A stretch of 64,000 nt of DNA from Nannocystis bainbridge (lineage in GTDB: Bacteria; Myxococcota_A; Polyangia; Nannocystales; Nannocystaceae). The stretch is taken from NCBI RefSeq assembly GCF_028368995.1, contig NZ_JAQNDL010000003.1, positions 310,001 through 374,000 of the forward strand, in the 5' to 3' direction. Below, in pieces: positions 46,768 to 55,272 of the stretch. Made by a program: the position numbers and the translations under genes. The notes beneath the pieces are model-generated. The model made no database searches. It saw only the letters and a list, made by a program, of their open reading frames with translations, and was not told the origin of the DNA. Within the stretch, counting starts at the first letter, position 1. Each line of letters starts with the position of its first letter.

Positions 46768-49186
46768 GACGCAGCCCCAGCAGCCCGCCGAGCAGCCACC
46801 ACGGGGCAGGCTCCGGCCCGCTCGCGCAGCCGCAGCCGCGGCGCTCTTGCGGGCACGTCGTCGCCAGCGCCGCAGCACCTGCCGCGGCCGGCCCCGGGCT
46901 GCCCTCGCCGGTGTGCGACCGGGCCCCCGCCACTCGCAGCCCGCCGACCCCCAGCTCGTCCAGCAGCGCGCCCGCGTCCTCGACCTGGTCGAGCAACCAC
47001 AGCAGGTAGCGTACGTCGACGATGATGTTGCGCGAGCGCTCGCTGTAGCCGAAATCGCCGGCGATGTTCTCCCACACCCGGTCGAAATTGAGGCCGATGA
47101 ATTGCCCGCGGCCGTTGATCACCGGGCTGCCGGAGTTGCCGCCGGTGGTGTCGGCGCTCGACAGGAAATCGATCGGCACGTCGCCGAGGATCGGGTCGGC
47201 CCAGTACGTGTCCCTGGCCTTCGGGACAGCCGCGAGCACCCGCTCCGGCATCGTGAACGGCTCCTCGCCGGTGACCTTCGCCAGCTGCCCCGACAGCGTC
47301 GTCTGCGGGGTCGCCATCAGCCCCTCGCGCGGCTTGTAGCCGGCGATCGACGCGTACGACAGGCGCAGCGTGCCGTTGGCGTCCGGGTAGACCGGCCCGG
47401 AGCGGACCTTGCGGAGCATCGTGAAGTAGGCCGGGCCGAGCCGCGACAGCACCCCCGCGCGCGTCTCGCCCCGCGCCTCGGCCGCCTCGATCGCCGGCGC
47501 CAGCGCCAGCGCCAGCGCCACGATCGGGTCGCCGCTGGCCGCCAGCGCGGCCGGGTCGGCGGCGTCGAACAGCCCCTTCGCCTTGCCCTCGCCCAGCAGC
47601 TTGGTGCGCGCGATCAGCTGCCGTGCCTGCTTGAGGTAGCGCTCGCGCCCCGAACCTGTCTTTGCGTCCATGTCCTTGAAGGCAGCCGCGCCGAGCACCC
47701 CCACCATCTTCGCCGCAGCTGCCTCTGGGGACATGTCCTTGAAGGCATACAACTTCCAGCCGGCCGGCAGCGCCTGCGCGCGGGCGATCACCGACGCCAG
47801 CAGGTGGGCCTCGACCTCCGGATCGAAGTCGCGGAGGCGCCGCTCCTGGCGGTCCCACAGCTTCTTCTCGTTGCGGTCCATGTAGCCCGCCGAGCGCTCG
47901 AGGTCGGGCTTTTGCCGCTCGCGCGCGCGGCGGACCAGGTCGATCGCCAGCCCCAGCAGGTTCGGCCCGTTCGGCACCTGCTCGAGCAGGTAGTCGTGGG
48001 CGAAGCTGTCCTTGCGGTCCTGGCTGAGCGCGCGCAGGGCCGGCAGCACCTTCTGAAACGCGCGGTCGTCGGCCTCCGCGGCCCACTTCTCGAGCGCGGC
48101 CTCCTCGGCGCGGCGGCGCTCGAGCAGGCCGATCGCCGAGAACCCGGCCAGCATGCCGCGGGCGTTCTTCAGCCGGTTGGCCAGGCTCTTCTTGCTCGAC
48201 GCCACCTTGATCCCGCGCGCCTTGTCGGTCGCGCCGAGCTCCTCGAGGATCGCCACCCACTCGCCGAGCAGGTCGATGCGGGCCGGGAAGATCTGCGACT
48301 CGTGGCGCTCGACCTCCGACAGCGGCAAGTAGCGCTCCGTGTTGCCCGGGTAGCCGAGCACCGCCACGAAATCGCCGGCCTTGACCCCCGTGTGCGCCAC
48401 CGGCAGCCACGCCTGCGGCTTGTAGGGCACGTTGGCCTCGGCCTTGTCCGCCGGCTCGCCCGCGGCGCCGACGTACGCGCGCAGCAGCGTGAAGTCGCCG
48501 GTGTGGCGCGGCCACATCCAGTTGTCGACCTCGCCGCCGAACTCGCCGATCGCCGCCGGCGGCGCGTACACCAGCCGCACGTCGCGGAGCTCGCGGTAGG
48601 TGAAGCGCTGGAACAGGCTCATGTTGTAGAACGCCGCCACCTCGCAGCGCAGCCCGCCGCCCGGCTTCTCGCAGGCGTCGACGAGCTGCTTGCGGGCGCG
48701 GTCGATCGCCTGCGCCCGCGCCCGGTCGTCCTTCAGCGCCGACGCCTCGGCCAGCACCTCGGCGGTGACGTCGTCGATGCGCTCGAGCACCCGCACCGTC
48801 AGGCCCTTGCCCGCCAGCTCCTCCGCGCGTGTGCGGGCCAGGAAGCCGTCCTTGAGGTAATCGTGCTCGACGCTGCTGACGGCCTGGATCGCCCCGTGCG
48901 CGCAGTGATGATTGGTGGCGATCAGGCCCTCGGCCGACACGAACGCCGCCGAACAGCCCGACAGGTTGACGGCCGCGCGCATAAGCCCGGTGTTGTCGCT
49001 CCACAGCTGCTCCAGCGGCAGCTCGAGGCCCATCGCGCTCAGCTTGCCGCGGTCGAGCTCGACGATCTGGCCCGGCATCCACTGACCCTCGTCGGCGCGG
49101 GCCGGTGCGGCCGTCAACGCGACGACGGCGACGAGCCCGAGGCAGCGGGCGGAGCGCGACAGGACGAGGTGCGGCCGGGTGTGCAT
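46751..49186 (-). CDS. S46-family serine peptidase with MYXO-CTERM-like tail
   Basis: About 811 residues from ATG 49186; TATGGT lies 7 nt upstream and overlaps the alternative ATG at 49198. A signal peptide ends near APARADEG. The family triad regions are present: SAEGLIATNHHCAHGAIQ (catalytic His), FGGEVDNWMWPRHTGDFTLL (Asp region) and ADTTGGNSGSPVINGRGQFI (catalytic Ser). These match DPP7/DPP11-type S46 dipeptidyl peptidases that act on exported substrates, normally in the periplasm. The C-terminus CGCASGPEPAPWWLLGGLLG followed by five Arg is the MYXO-CTERM sorting pattern (Cys-rich, hydrophobic helix, Arg cluster), suggesting surface anchoring. The stop codon lies inside the 88-bp tandem repeat. 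Units of the 14-bp family occur at 47206-47230, 47656-47684 and 47732-47748; two of these encode the FKDM stretches. Confidence 0.9.
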   Translation of the reverse strand: MHTRPHLVLSRSARCLGLVAVVALTAAPARADEGQWMPGQIVELDRGKLSAMGLELPLEQLWSDNTGLMRAAVNLSGCSAAFVSAEGLIATNHHCAHGAIQAVSSVEHDYLKDGFLARTRAEELAGKGLTVRVLERIDDVTAEVLAEASALKDDRARAQAIDRARKQLVDACEKPGGGLRCEVAAFYNMSLFQRFTYRELRDVRLVYAPPAAIGEFGGEVDNWMWPRHTGDFTLLRAYVGAAGEPADKAEANVPYKPQAWLPVAHTGVKAGDFVAVLGYPGNTERYLPLSEVERHESQIFPARIDLLGEWVAILEELGATDKARGIKVASSKKSLANRLKNARGMLAGFSAIGLLERRRAEEAALEKWAAEADDRAFQKVLPALRALSQDRKDSFAHDYLLEQVPNGPNLLGLAIDLVRRARERQKPDLERSAGYMDRNEKKLWDRQERRLRDFDPEVEAHLLASVIARAQALPAGWKLYAFKDMSPEAAAAKMVGVLGAAAFKDMDAKTGSGRERYLKQARQLIARTKLLGEGKAKGLFDAADPAALAASGDPIVALALALAPAIEAAEARGETRAGVLSRLGPAYFTMLRKVRSGPVYPDANGTLRLSYASIAGYKPREGLMATPQTTLSGQLAKVTGEEPFTMPERVLAAVPKARDTYWADPILGDVPIDFLSSADTTGGNSGSPVINGRGQFIGLNFDRVWENIAGDFGYSERSRNIIVDVRYLLWLLDQVEDAGALLDELGVGGLRVAGARSHTGEGSPGPAAAGAAALATTCPQERRGCGCASGPEPAPWWLLGGLLGLRRRRRS
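47656..47748. repeat. 14-bp repeat units inside the S46 peptidase gene
   Basis: CTGTCTTTGCGTCC plus ATGTCCTTGAAGGC in tandem register at 47656-47683, and another ATGTCCTTGAAGGC at 47732. Both encode AFKDM, 16 codons apart. A further unit lies at 47206-47230. Confidence 0.55.
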
Positions 49187-49217
49187 CCCGGCCACCATAG
49201 CAGCGCGAGATCGGCGC

Positions 49218-49577
49218 TCAAAGCCCGACGATCGTGCGCGCGCGGCGAGCGAAGCCGAAGTGCAGCCCGGCCAGCTCGAGGAACTCGACCATCACCATCA
49301 CGGGCCCCATCAGCCACGAGATCGGCCGCTTGAGCAGCGCCGGCTTGTTGCCCTCGATGCGGTGCCCCGCGATCTGGAACGCCCAGCCGATCGTCCACCC
49401 GATCACGAACATCTTCCAGCTCAGCGTCGCCACCGCGCCGACGCCGGTCACCACCAGGATCGGCACCCCGAACATGTGCGTCAGCCGATTGAGCGGGTGG
49501 CGGTGCTCGTGCAGGTAGTACGCGAACTCGCGGGTCCAGAACTCGTCGATGCTGGCGATCCGATTCAGGGTGCTCAC
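49218..49577 (-). CDS. Mpo1-like protein (DUF962)
   Basis: 119 residues from GTG 49577, where family sequence begins. It contains SIDEFWTREFAYYLHEHRHP, then LNRLTHMFGVPILVVTGVGA and three hydrophobic segments, the pattern of DUF962/YGL010w proteins, with the conserved His cluster HEHRHPLNRLTH. The yeast homolog Mpo1 is an Fe2+-dependent dioxygenase in 2-hydroxy fatty acid breakdown, with these histidines as ligands. The bacterial role is not established. It is small, integral to the membrane and ends 19 bp from the S46 gene start on the same strand, so the two might be co-transcribed. Confidence 0.85.
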   Translation of the reverse strand: MSTLNRIASIDEFWTREFAYYLHEHRHPLNRLTHMFGVPILVVTGVGAVATLSWKMFVIGWTIGWAFQIAGHRIEGNKPALLKRPISWLMGPVMVMVEFLELAGLHFGFARRARTIVGL

Positions 49578-50201
49578 GGGTCCTGTTGTATCGCATCCCC
49601 GGCGCCGCTGGCACACCCCGCCTGCGCGCCGGCGCGCCAGCCCACACCTCGCGGCGCCGGGCGAGACCACCGGCCACGCACCGCCGCCCGCCGGCTCGTC
49701 GCCAGTACCGGCTCGCATCCCGCCGGATCTGCCAGCGCTCCCGCGACTCGCCGGCTCCGCGATCCGGGAGAGCGCGACGCCCGACCGCCTGCTCCGGCCG
49801 AGGCGGTCCGGCGCGACGCGACGTCACCGGCTCCTGACCGCCGCGGCGGCCTGTGACCGCAGCATCGCCGCCGCCGGCGGAGGCGGCATCTGTCCCTTCG
49901 GACAGCTCGGAGATCTCGGCGGCCCGCGCCCGCCGGTCGGCCGCGCCCCGATCCGGCGCTCCAGGACGCCGCTGCCGGCGGCGAGGACGGCGGCGCCACG
50001 GCGTCGCCGCCTGACTGGCGACGTCACCGAGCTCGGGCGACGACGTCGCCGCCGCCTCGCATGGGACCCCGCGCACGGACAGCTGCCCGGCGGCCATCGC
50101 GGTCGGCGAGCTCGACGAGCGGGCCTCGGAACGCGACGCGTCGCCCCCATTTTTCCGTCGACGTCGCGGCCCGAAGGATCCATAGTTCGCCCGCGTTGGA
50201 C
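49578..50201. other. divergent intergenic region
   Basis: 624 bp between the Mpo1-like gene (minus) and the AMMECR1 gene (plus). One 14-bp unit at 49889-49906. Otherwise open in most frames but unlike protein. No gene called. Confidence 0.5.
49889..49906. repeat. 14-bp repeat unit
   Basis: ATCTGTCCCTTCGGACAG, a single unit in the intergenic region. Confidence 0.65.
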
Positions 50202-50882
50202 ATGGCAAAAGCCCCCTTTCCCGAGCCGCTCTCCGAAGCGGCGCGTCGTTGGCTGCTTCACCTCGCCCGCCGGTCGTTGCGAGACGCCATGGCCGTGAAA
50301 GACCCGGACGCCAGGGATCTGGCTATCGGCGAGGCCGAACGCCCTGACGACGACCCGCGGCTCGAGGCCCCGGCGCGGGTGTTCGTGTCGTGGCACGACG
50401 TCCGCGAGTTGGTCGGTTGCATCGGCTCGCTCGAGCCGTGGCCCAACCTCGAGCAGGCTGTCGTGCGCTACGCGGTGCAGGCCGGCCTGCACGACCCGCG
50501 GACCTCGCCGGCCCGTCCGTCCCGCTGGCACCGCCTGAACGGCGAGATCTCGATCCTCGGCGAGCCGCAGCAGCTCGAGGCCGTCGGCTTCGACGCCATC
50601 GCCGAGGCCATCACGCCTGGACGCGACGGCGTCATCCTCGGCATCGGCTCGCGCCAGGCCGTGTTCTTGCCGGTGGTGTGGCGCCAGTTGCCGCGCCCGC
50701 ACGACTTCCTGGCCGCGCTCATGCGCAAGGCCGGGCTGTCGCCGGTGCACGACGGCCCCCGGATCCGCGCCCGCGTGTTCCTCACCGAGACCTTCGGCGA
50801 GCCCGTGCTCGCCCCGGCGCACCCGGGTCCCGCTGCCAGCCACGCCGGCGGTCACTCGCTGCTCGTCCAGTACGTCCACTGA
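50202..50882 (+). CDS. AMMECR1-domain protein
   Basis: 226 residues from ATG 50202. After an N-terminal helix pair (LSEAARRWLLHLARRSLRDA) comes VFVSWHDVRELVGCIGSLEP, the AMMECR1 signature (F.T....LRGCIGt.....pl...v...A..AA..DPR), then YAVQAGLHDPR and a strand GEISILGEPQQLE, and a C-terminal GDGVILGIGSRQAVFLP with the usual G.....fLP ending. AMMECR1 proteins often sit in AmmeMemoRadiSam loci with Memo and a radical-SAM protein, but neither partner is here. The biochemical function of AMMECR1 is not settled. The motif is LVGCIGSL rather than LRGCIGTL. Confidence 0.85.
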   Translation: MAKAPFPEPLSEAARRWLLHLARRSLRDAMAVKDPDARDLAIGEAERPDDDPRLEAPARVFVSWHDVRELVGCIGSLEPWPNLEQAVVRYAVQAGLHDPRTSPARPSRWHRLNGEISILGEPQQLEAVGFDAIAEAITPGRDGVILGIGSRQAVFLPVVWRQLPRPHDFLAALMRKAGLSPVHDGPRIRARVFLTETFGEPVLAPAHPGPAASHAGGHSLLVQYVH

Positions 50883-51320
50883 CCGCCGCTCGCGGCTACT
50901 TCCTTAAGTAGGTCACCACCGCGGCTCGCCTCTCCGGCGAGCCGCTGGCAATTCAGGGGTCGAGGTCCGGGCTCGACGACCGCCGAGCCGCTGCGAACCC
51001 GCCGAGAGTCGGACCGTGAATTCGACACACGGCCCGCGCTCTCACCGTCCCCGCGCCGCTCGTGCTCCGCCCACGCGCGCCCGCTTGCGAGCTGCGCGGC
51101 CGATCTGCGGTCGCCGTGCGCCTCGCCCCTCGCCGCGCCTGTGATTCTCGCTGTCACGGCCTCCATCGCGCGCTGCGACCGGTTTGGCGCGCCCTGGGGG
51201 TGGCGGGCGCGCGGTCGGAAACCTTGCGGGTCCCCGCGGGCCCGTGTCACAGTTGCCGCGCCAGCGGGCCTTTTCGCGCATGTGCGCGGCGGGGCCCGCA
51301 CCACCTGCGAGCTTCTACTC
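50883..51320. other. intergenic region upstream of adk
   Basis: 438 bp between plus-strand genes, GC-rich, no repeat unit of the 14-bp family and no gene. The adk promoter presumably lies here but cannot be placed. Confidence 0.4.
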
Positions 51321-51965
51321 ATGCGTACGATCCTCATCGGCCCGCCCGGCGCCGGCAAAGGCACCCAGGCCCAGTTCATCGTCAAGACCCACGGGATCCC
51401 CCACATCTCCTCGGGGGACATGCTGCGTGAGGCGGTCCGCACCGGCACCGAGCTGGGCAAGCAGGCTGACGCGGCGATGAAGCGCGGCGACCTCGTCACC
51501 GACGACGTGGTGATCGGCATGGTGATCGAGCGGATCCAGCGGGCCGACTGCGCCCGCGGGTTCTTGCTCGACGGCTTCCCGCGCACGCGGCCGCAGGCCG
51601 AGGCGCTGGACGTCGCGCTCGCCGCCGCCGGCGTCGGGCTCGACGTAGTCGTCCTGGTCGAGGTCCCGGACTCGCTGCTCGTCGAGCGCGTCACCGGCCG
51701 GCGCAGCGACCCCGAGACCGGCGCCATCTACCACCTCAAGTTCAACCCGCCGCCGGTCGAGGTCGCCGGGCGGCTGGTCCACCGCAACGACGACTTCGAG
51801 GTCGCCGTCAACGCGCGGCTCGACAAGTACCACCGCGAGACCGCGCCGATCGTCCCGTTCTACGAGGCCAAGGGCCTGCTCAAGCGGATCGACGGCGTCG
51901 GCGCGCCTGACGAAGTCACCGCGCGACTGCTGGCGGTGCTCGGCGCGCCGCGAACGGCCGGCTGA
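51321..51965 (+). CDS. adk: adenylate kinase
   Basis: 214 residues from ATG 51321; the frame is open further upstream, but the family starts at MRTILIGPPGAGKGTQAQF. The P-loop GPPGAGKGT is at residues 7-15. Then come ISSGDMLREAV, RGFLLDGFPRTRPQAEALD and the LID region RRSDPETGAIYHLKFNPP, with VHRNDDFEVAVNARLDKYHR ending the core. This is the long bacterial form; the LID lacks the four-Cys zinc site seen in some Gram-positives. It makes ADP from AMP and ATP. The next gene begins 9 bp after the stop, so they form an operon with pssA. Confidence 0.97.
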   Translation: MRTILIGPPGAGKGTQAQFIVKTHGIPHISSGDMLREAVRTGTELGKQADAAMKRGDLVTDDVVIGMVIERIQRADCARGFLLDGFPRTRPQAEALDVALAAAGVGLDVVVLVEVPDSLLVERVTGRRSDPETGAIYHLKFNPPPVEVAGRLVHRNDDFEVAVNARLDKYHRETAPIVPFYEAKGLLKRIDGVGAPDEVTARLLAVLGAPRTAG

Positions 51966-51974
51966 GGCGGAACC

Positions 51975-52808
51975 ATGTCGAAGGTCCCCTACCTCGCGCC
52001 GAACTTCATCACCGTGGGCGCCATGGCCTGCGGTCTCGGGGCGATGCTGCTCGCGCACCGTGGGGACTTCGTCGCGGCCGCCTGGCTGCTGCTGTTCTCG
52101 ACCTTCCTCGACCGGGCCGACGGCTTCGTCGCGCGCCGCCTGCAGGCCACCAGCAGCTTCGGCGTGCAGATGGACTCGTTCGCCGACTTCTTCAACTTCG
52201 GCGTGGTCCCGCCGTTCATGATCTTGACCGCGCTGAGCTCCACCCCTGGCCTGCCCTTCGGGACAGGTTCGGGCCTGGCCTGGGCGCTCCTCGCGGCCGG
52301 CTTGTGGCTGGCCGCCGCGGCCGTGCGGCTGGCCCGCTTCAACGTCCTCAGCGACGCCGGCACCACCGACAAGACCATCTTCCACGGCGTGCCGACCACC
52401 CTCGCCGCCGGCTTGCTGGTCAACTGGTTCCTGGTCTGCCTCAAGTACGGCGGGCCCGACAACCCGCTGGCCGCGCCCGACCGGTTCGCCGAGGGCCGCC
52501 TGTTCGGCGACCTCCTGCTCGGGCCGGGCGTGTGGGCCGCGTTCCCGTGGGCGATGATCGCCGGCGCCCTGCTGATGGTCTCGAACCTGCGCAACAAGAA
52601 GTTCGGGGCCCTGAGCGCGCGCTGGGCCAACCTCGCCGTCGCCGCCCTCTCGCTGGTCGCGTTCGCCTTCATGGTCATGCGCGTCTACCCCGAGTTCATG
52701 GTCCTGCTGCCGTCGACGTGGCTGGCCATCTGGCTGGTGTGGGGCCAGATCGGCCCGGGCTACCGCGGCCAGCCCAAGCCGCCGCTGTTCCCCGTCGGCG
52801 ACGAGTAG
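51975..52808 (+). CDS. pssA: CDP-diacylglycerol-serine O-phosphatidyltransferase
   Basis: 277 residues. Seven or eight membrane helices are visible. The CDP-alcohol phosphatidyltransferase motif is complete as D46xxDG, AR, G, D67 and D71 in LDRADGFVARRLQATSSFGV followed by QMDSFADFFNFGV. The N-terminal NFITVGAMACGLGAMLLAHR is typical of PssA type II. It should make phosphatidylserine, the precursor of phosphatidylethanolamine. It is the second gene of the adk-pssA operon, and a repeat unit (52250-52267) falls in the loop between two helices (SSTPGLPFGTGSG). The gene ends just before the four-unit repeat array. Confidence 0.93.
   Translation: MSKVPYLAPNFITVGAMACGLGAMLLAHRGDFVAAAWLLLFSTFLDRADGFVARRLQATSSFGVQMDSFADFFNFGVVPPFMILTALSSTPGLPFGTGSGLAWALLAAGLWLAAAAVRLARFNVLSDAGTTDKTIFHGVPTTLAAGLLVNWFLVCLKYGGPDNPLAAPDRFAEGRLFGDLLLGPGVWAAFPWAMIAGALLMVSNLRNKKFGALSARWANLAVAALSLVAFAFMVMRVYPEFMVLLPSTWLAIWLVWGQIGPGYRGQPKPPLFPVGDE
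52250..52267. repeat. 14-bp repeat unit in a loop of pssA
   Basis: CCTGCCCTTCGGGACAGG, encoding GLPFGTG between membrane helices. Confidence 0.55.
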
Positions 52809-52812
52809 CTGC

Positions 52813-52872
52813 CTGTCCTCGCGGACATGTCCTCGGGAGCCTGTCCTCGGGAGCCTGTCCTCGCGGACATCT
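52813..52872. repeat. four-unit tandem array of the 14-bp repeat
   Basis: CTGTCCTCGCGGAC, ATGTCCTCGGGAGC, CTGTCCTCGGGAGC, CTGTCCTCGCGGAC, exactly 14 bp apart (52813-52868), 5 bp after the pssA stop. Units 1 and 4 are identical. Confidence 0.85.
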
Positions 52873-52891
52873 CGCTCCGCCCAAAAACACG

Positions 52892-52921
52892 AAGGGACAT
52901 GTCCTCACGGACATGTCCCTT
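52892..52921 (-). terminator. intrinsic terminator built on a 14-bp repeat unit
   Basis: AAGGGACATGTCC and GGACATGTCCCTT form a perfect 13-bp stem over TCAC. On the minus strand it is followed by CGTGTTTTTGGG. It lies 33 bp past the stop of the Cys-rich lipoprotein gene. Same design as at 18521-18556. Confidence 0.8.
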
Positions 52922-52954
52922 TCGACGCTCCAGGCTACGCGAGCCCGTCGCGGA

Positions 52955-53914
52955 TCACGCCGGGATGGCGCAGGCGCCGATGTTCTCCTGGCCCGGAGGG
53001 GCCATGCCCTCGGTGTACCAGGGCACGCACTCCTGGCCGTCGGCCATGCCGGGGCAGGTGTTGGGCTCCTGGACGTTGCAGTACGAGCTGCAGCAGCCGT
53101 CGGCGTTGTCGCAGCCGGGCACGGACTCGGGCGTGGCGCAGTACAGGCCGTAGTCGCACACGTTGATGTAGGCGCACGGGTCGCCGTAGGCGCCCATGTC
53201 GCCGCTGGCGTCGAAGTCGCAGATGAACTGGTCGAGGCCGTCGAAGAAGCAGATCTGGCCCGCGGGGCAGCTCTGGATCAGCGGGTCGCAGGTCTCGAGG
53301 CAGAGGATCAGCACCCCGTCGTTCGACACGTCGCAGGTCTGGCCCATGTCGCACGACGGCGTGTCGGGCGTGCCCTTGCACATGTCGATGCACGAGCCGT
53401 TGTTGTTCTCGTCGAAGTACCAGCACAGCAGGCCGATGTCGCAGGTGTCGACGCCGCTGACCGCGCTGCCCTCGACCGTGCACGGATCGCCTTCCTTGCC
53501 CGGGTTGGCGTCGATCGGCGAGCACTTGGTGGCGTTCCACGAGCTGGCGCCGTTGTCGGCCCACGGCATGCACTTCTGGCCCGACGGGCAATCTTGCGTC
53601 CACACGTCGCACTCCTTCACGCCGCCGCCGCCGTCGGGCGGGGTGATGAAGGAGCCGTCGGTGGTGTCGGGGCCGACGCTGGTGGCGCTGTCTTCGGTGG
53701 TCGTCGGGTTCGGCGCCGTCGTCGTGACCGGGTTGGTCGAAGTCGTCCCGTCGCTCGTCCCGCCGCCGGTCGACGTGTCGCCCTCGGTCGCGTCGTTGGT
53801 CGGATTGGTGCTCGGGTTGGTCGCGTTGGTCCCGCTGCCCTTCCCATCGTCTTCTTTACAGGCTCCCAGCGCCAGCGCGGCGCCGATGACAGTGAATCGA
53901 ACGTAATTGAGCAT
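52955..53914 (-). CDS. cysteine-rich lipoprotein
   Basis: 319 residues. AGGAGA lies 6 nt before the ATG at 53914. The signal peptide ends in lipobox LGAC (Cys19). A Thr/Asn/Pro/Gly linker of about 80 residues is followed by a long domain with regularly spaced cysteines: CDVWTQDCPSGQKCMPWADN, GDPCTVEGSAVSGVDTCDIG, SCDMGQTCDVSND, SCPAGQICFFDG, NADGCCSSYCNVQEPNTCPG. The C..DC..G..C repeats suggest several disulfide-linked modules. In myxobacterial genomes such proteins are often misnamed 'ribulose phosphate epimerase'; no enzyme motif is present. Surface or matrix role presumed, not shown. The terminator hairpin at 52892-52921 ends the gene. Confidence 0.8.
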   Translation of the reverse strand: MLNYVRFTVIGAALALGACKEDDGKGSGTNATNPSTNPTNDATEGDTSTGGGTSDGTTSTNPVTTTAPNPTTTEDSATSVGPDTTDGSFITPPDGGGGVKECDVWTQDCPSGQKCMPWADNGASSWNATKCSPIDANPGKEGDPCTVEGSAVSGVDTCDIGLLCWYFDENNNGSCIDMCKGTPDTPSCDMGQTCDVSNDGVLILCLETCDPLIQSCPAGQICFFDGLDQFICDFDASGDMGAYGDPCAYINVCDYGLYCATPESVPGCDNADGCCSSYCNVQEPNTCPGMADGQECVPWYTEGMAPPGQENIGACAIPA

Positions 53915-54173
53915 GGTCTTCTCCTGTGGCCGGCGCGTCCGGCGCTAGTGTTGCGATGATTGGCCAAAGCGCGCCAGGACGCAAACCCGAACCCGCCGAG
54001 TGGTCCGAGGTTCGATCGGCCTCGACGGTGCAGCCGACAGCCGGGCGCCGAGCGCCGCTGCCAGCCGCTGCACGAGTCGCAGGGCCTGCGTGCTGCAATC
54101 GGGTCCAGGATCCCCACCGACCGGCCACCGCCCGGGACGAGCGCAGGACAGGTTCGGCGGCCCGTCGCCGTCT

Positions 54174-55259
54174 CTAGCCGAGGGCGTAGATCATGTTCTT
54201 GGTGCCAGCCGCCGCGCAGGTCGCGTGGGCCACTGCCTTGAGGCCCGGCGTCGCCACGAATTTGCGGTCCTTGAACACCTTGAACGGGTAGCGCTCGCGC
54301 AAAGCGCGATAACGCGCCTGCTCCTGATCTCGCAGACGGTCGCGCAGGAGCGGCGAGAGCGGGTCGTTGCTGCGTTCCTCGCGGATGTCGAGCGCGGCCG
54401 AGTCGGTGGCGAACGCGGCGAGCAGCTCGGGCCGCTCGTGCTCCGCCGCGCCGGCGCCGACCGACCACGCGTGCCACTCGCGGCCCAGCGCGTCGTCCGG
54501 CGCCTCCGCCGTACGCATCACCTGGACCCCGCTGCCGACCGGCATGGCGAACAGCACCGGCCCGATCACCCCGCGCTGGACCTTCTCGACGCTCACCCCC
54601 TCGACCCCGTGCAGGCGCATGAACAGCGCCTCGGCGTCGAGGTCGGCGCAGCGGTAGACCATCGCCCCGAACGCCTCGCTCGCGGCTGCCGTCTCGCCGT
54701 CGTGGGCCAGGTCGATCACCTTGCGCCGCCACAGCGACGACACCTGCGTCAGCTCGATGCCGAGGCGCAGGTACACCCCGCTGGCGTCGAGCTTGGTCAG
54801 CTCGATGCGGAACGCCGCGGTGCCGCTGGCAGGATCGTGGCGGCGCAGCAGCACCCGCTGGTGATCGACCGGCGCCAGCTCGCGGTCCTGCAGCTTCTCG
54901 TAGTAGCCGTGCTTGGCCGCCAGGCGGGCGAACACCTCCGCCTCGCCGGCGCGGGCCTCGAGCGCGGCGCGGTCGCCCATGCGCGCCAGCGACTCGCGGG
55001 CCACGCTCTTGTCGGTCAGCGCCCGCGTGAAGCTGGCCAGGTTGGGCAGGCCGGCGCGCGAGTCGACGAACAGCTCGCCGTGGAGCCCGAGGCGCAGCGA
55101 CTCTGCCAGCGTCTCGAGCGACTGCTGCAGCGGGCGGCGCTCGGGGAACGCGTTCGAGAGGCGGGCCGCGTGCAGCGAGCGACCGAGCAGGTCGAGGTAG
55201 GTCGCCGCCTCGGGCAGGACGAGCGCCTGGGTGTGGAGCGCGACGACCGTCATCGCCAC
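54174..55259 (-). CDS. protein of unknown function, operon with coiled-coil gene
   Basis: 361 residues. No signal peptide or clear membrane segment. It starts 13 bp after the stop of the gene at 55273-56349 (same strand), so it is the second gene of a two-gene unit. The composition is mixed alpha/beta, with a helical first third (EAATYLDLLGRSLHAARLSN) and strand-rich middle (AFRIELTKLDASGVYLRLGI). The C-terminus contains a basic helix (RYRALRERYPFKVFKDRKFV). I do not recognise a family. The only functional hint is the partner's coiled-coil architecture. Confidence 0.65.
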   Translation of the reverse strand: MAMTVVALHTQALVLPEAATYLDLLGRSLHAARLSNAFPERRPLQQSLETLAESLRLGLHGELFVDSRAGLPNLASFTRALTDKSVARESLARMGDRAALEARAGEAEVFARLAAKHGYYEKLQDRELAPVDHQRVLLRRHDPASGTAAFRIELTKLDASGVYLRLGIELTQVSSLWRRKVIDLAHDGETAAASEAFGAMVYRCADLDAEALFMRLHGVEGVSVEKVQRGVIGPVLFAMPVGSGVQVMRTAEAPDDALGREWHAWSVGAGAAEHERPELLAAFATDSAALDIREERSNDPLSPLLRDRLRDQEQARYRALRERYPFKVFKDRKFVATPGLKAVAHATCAAAGTKNMIYALG

Positions 55260-55272
55260 CTCGGCGCGGGCC

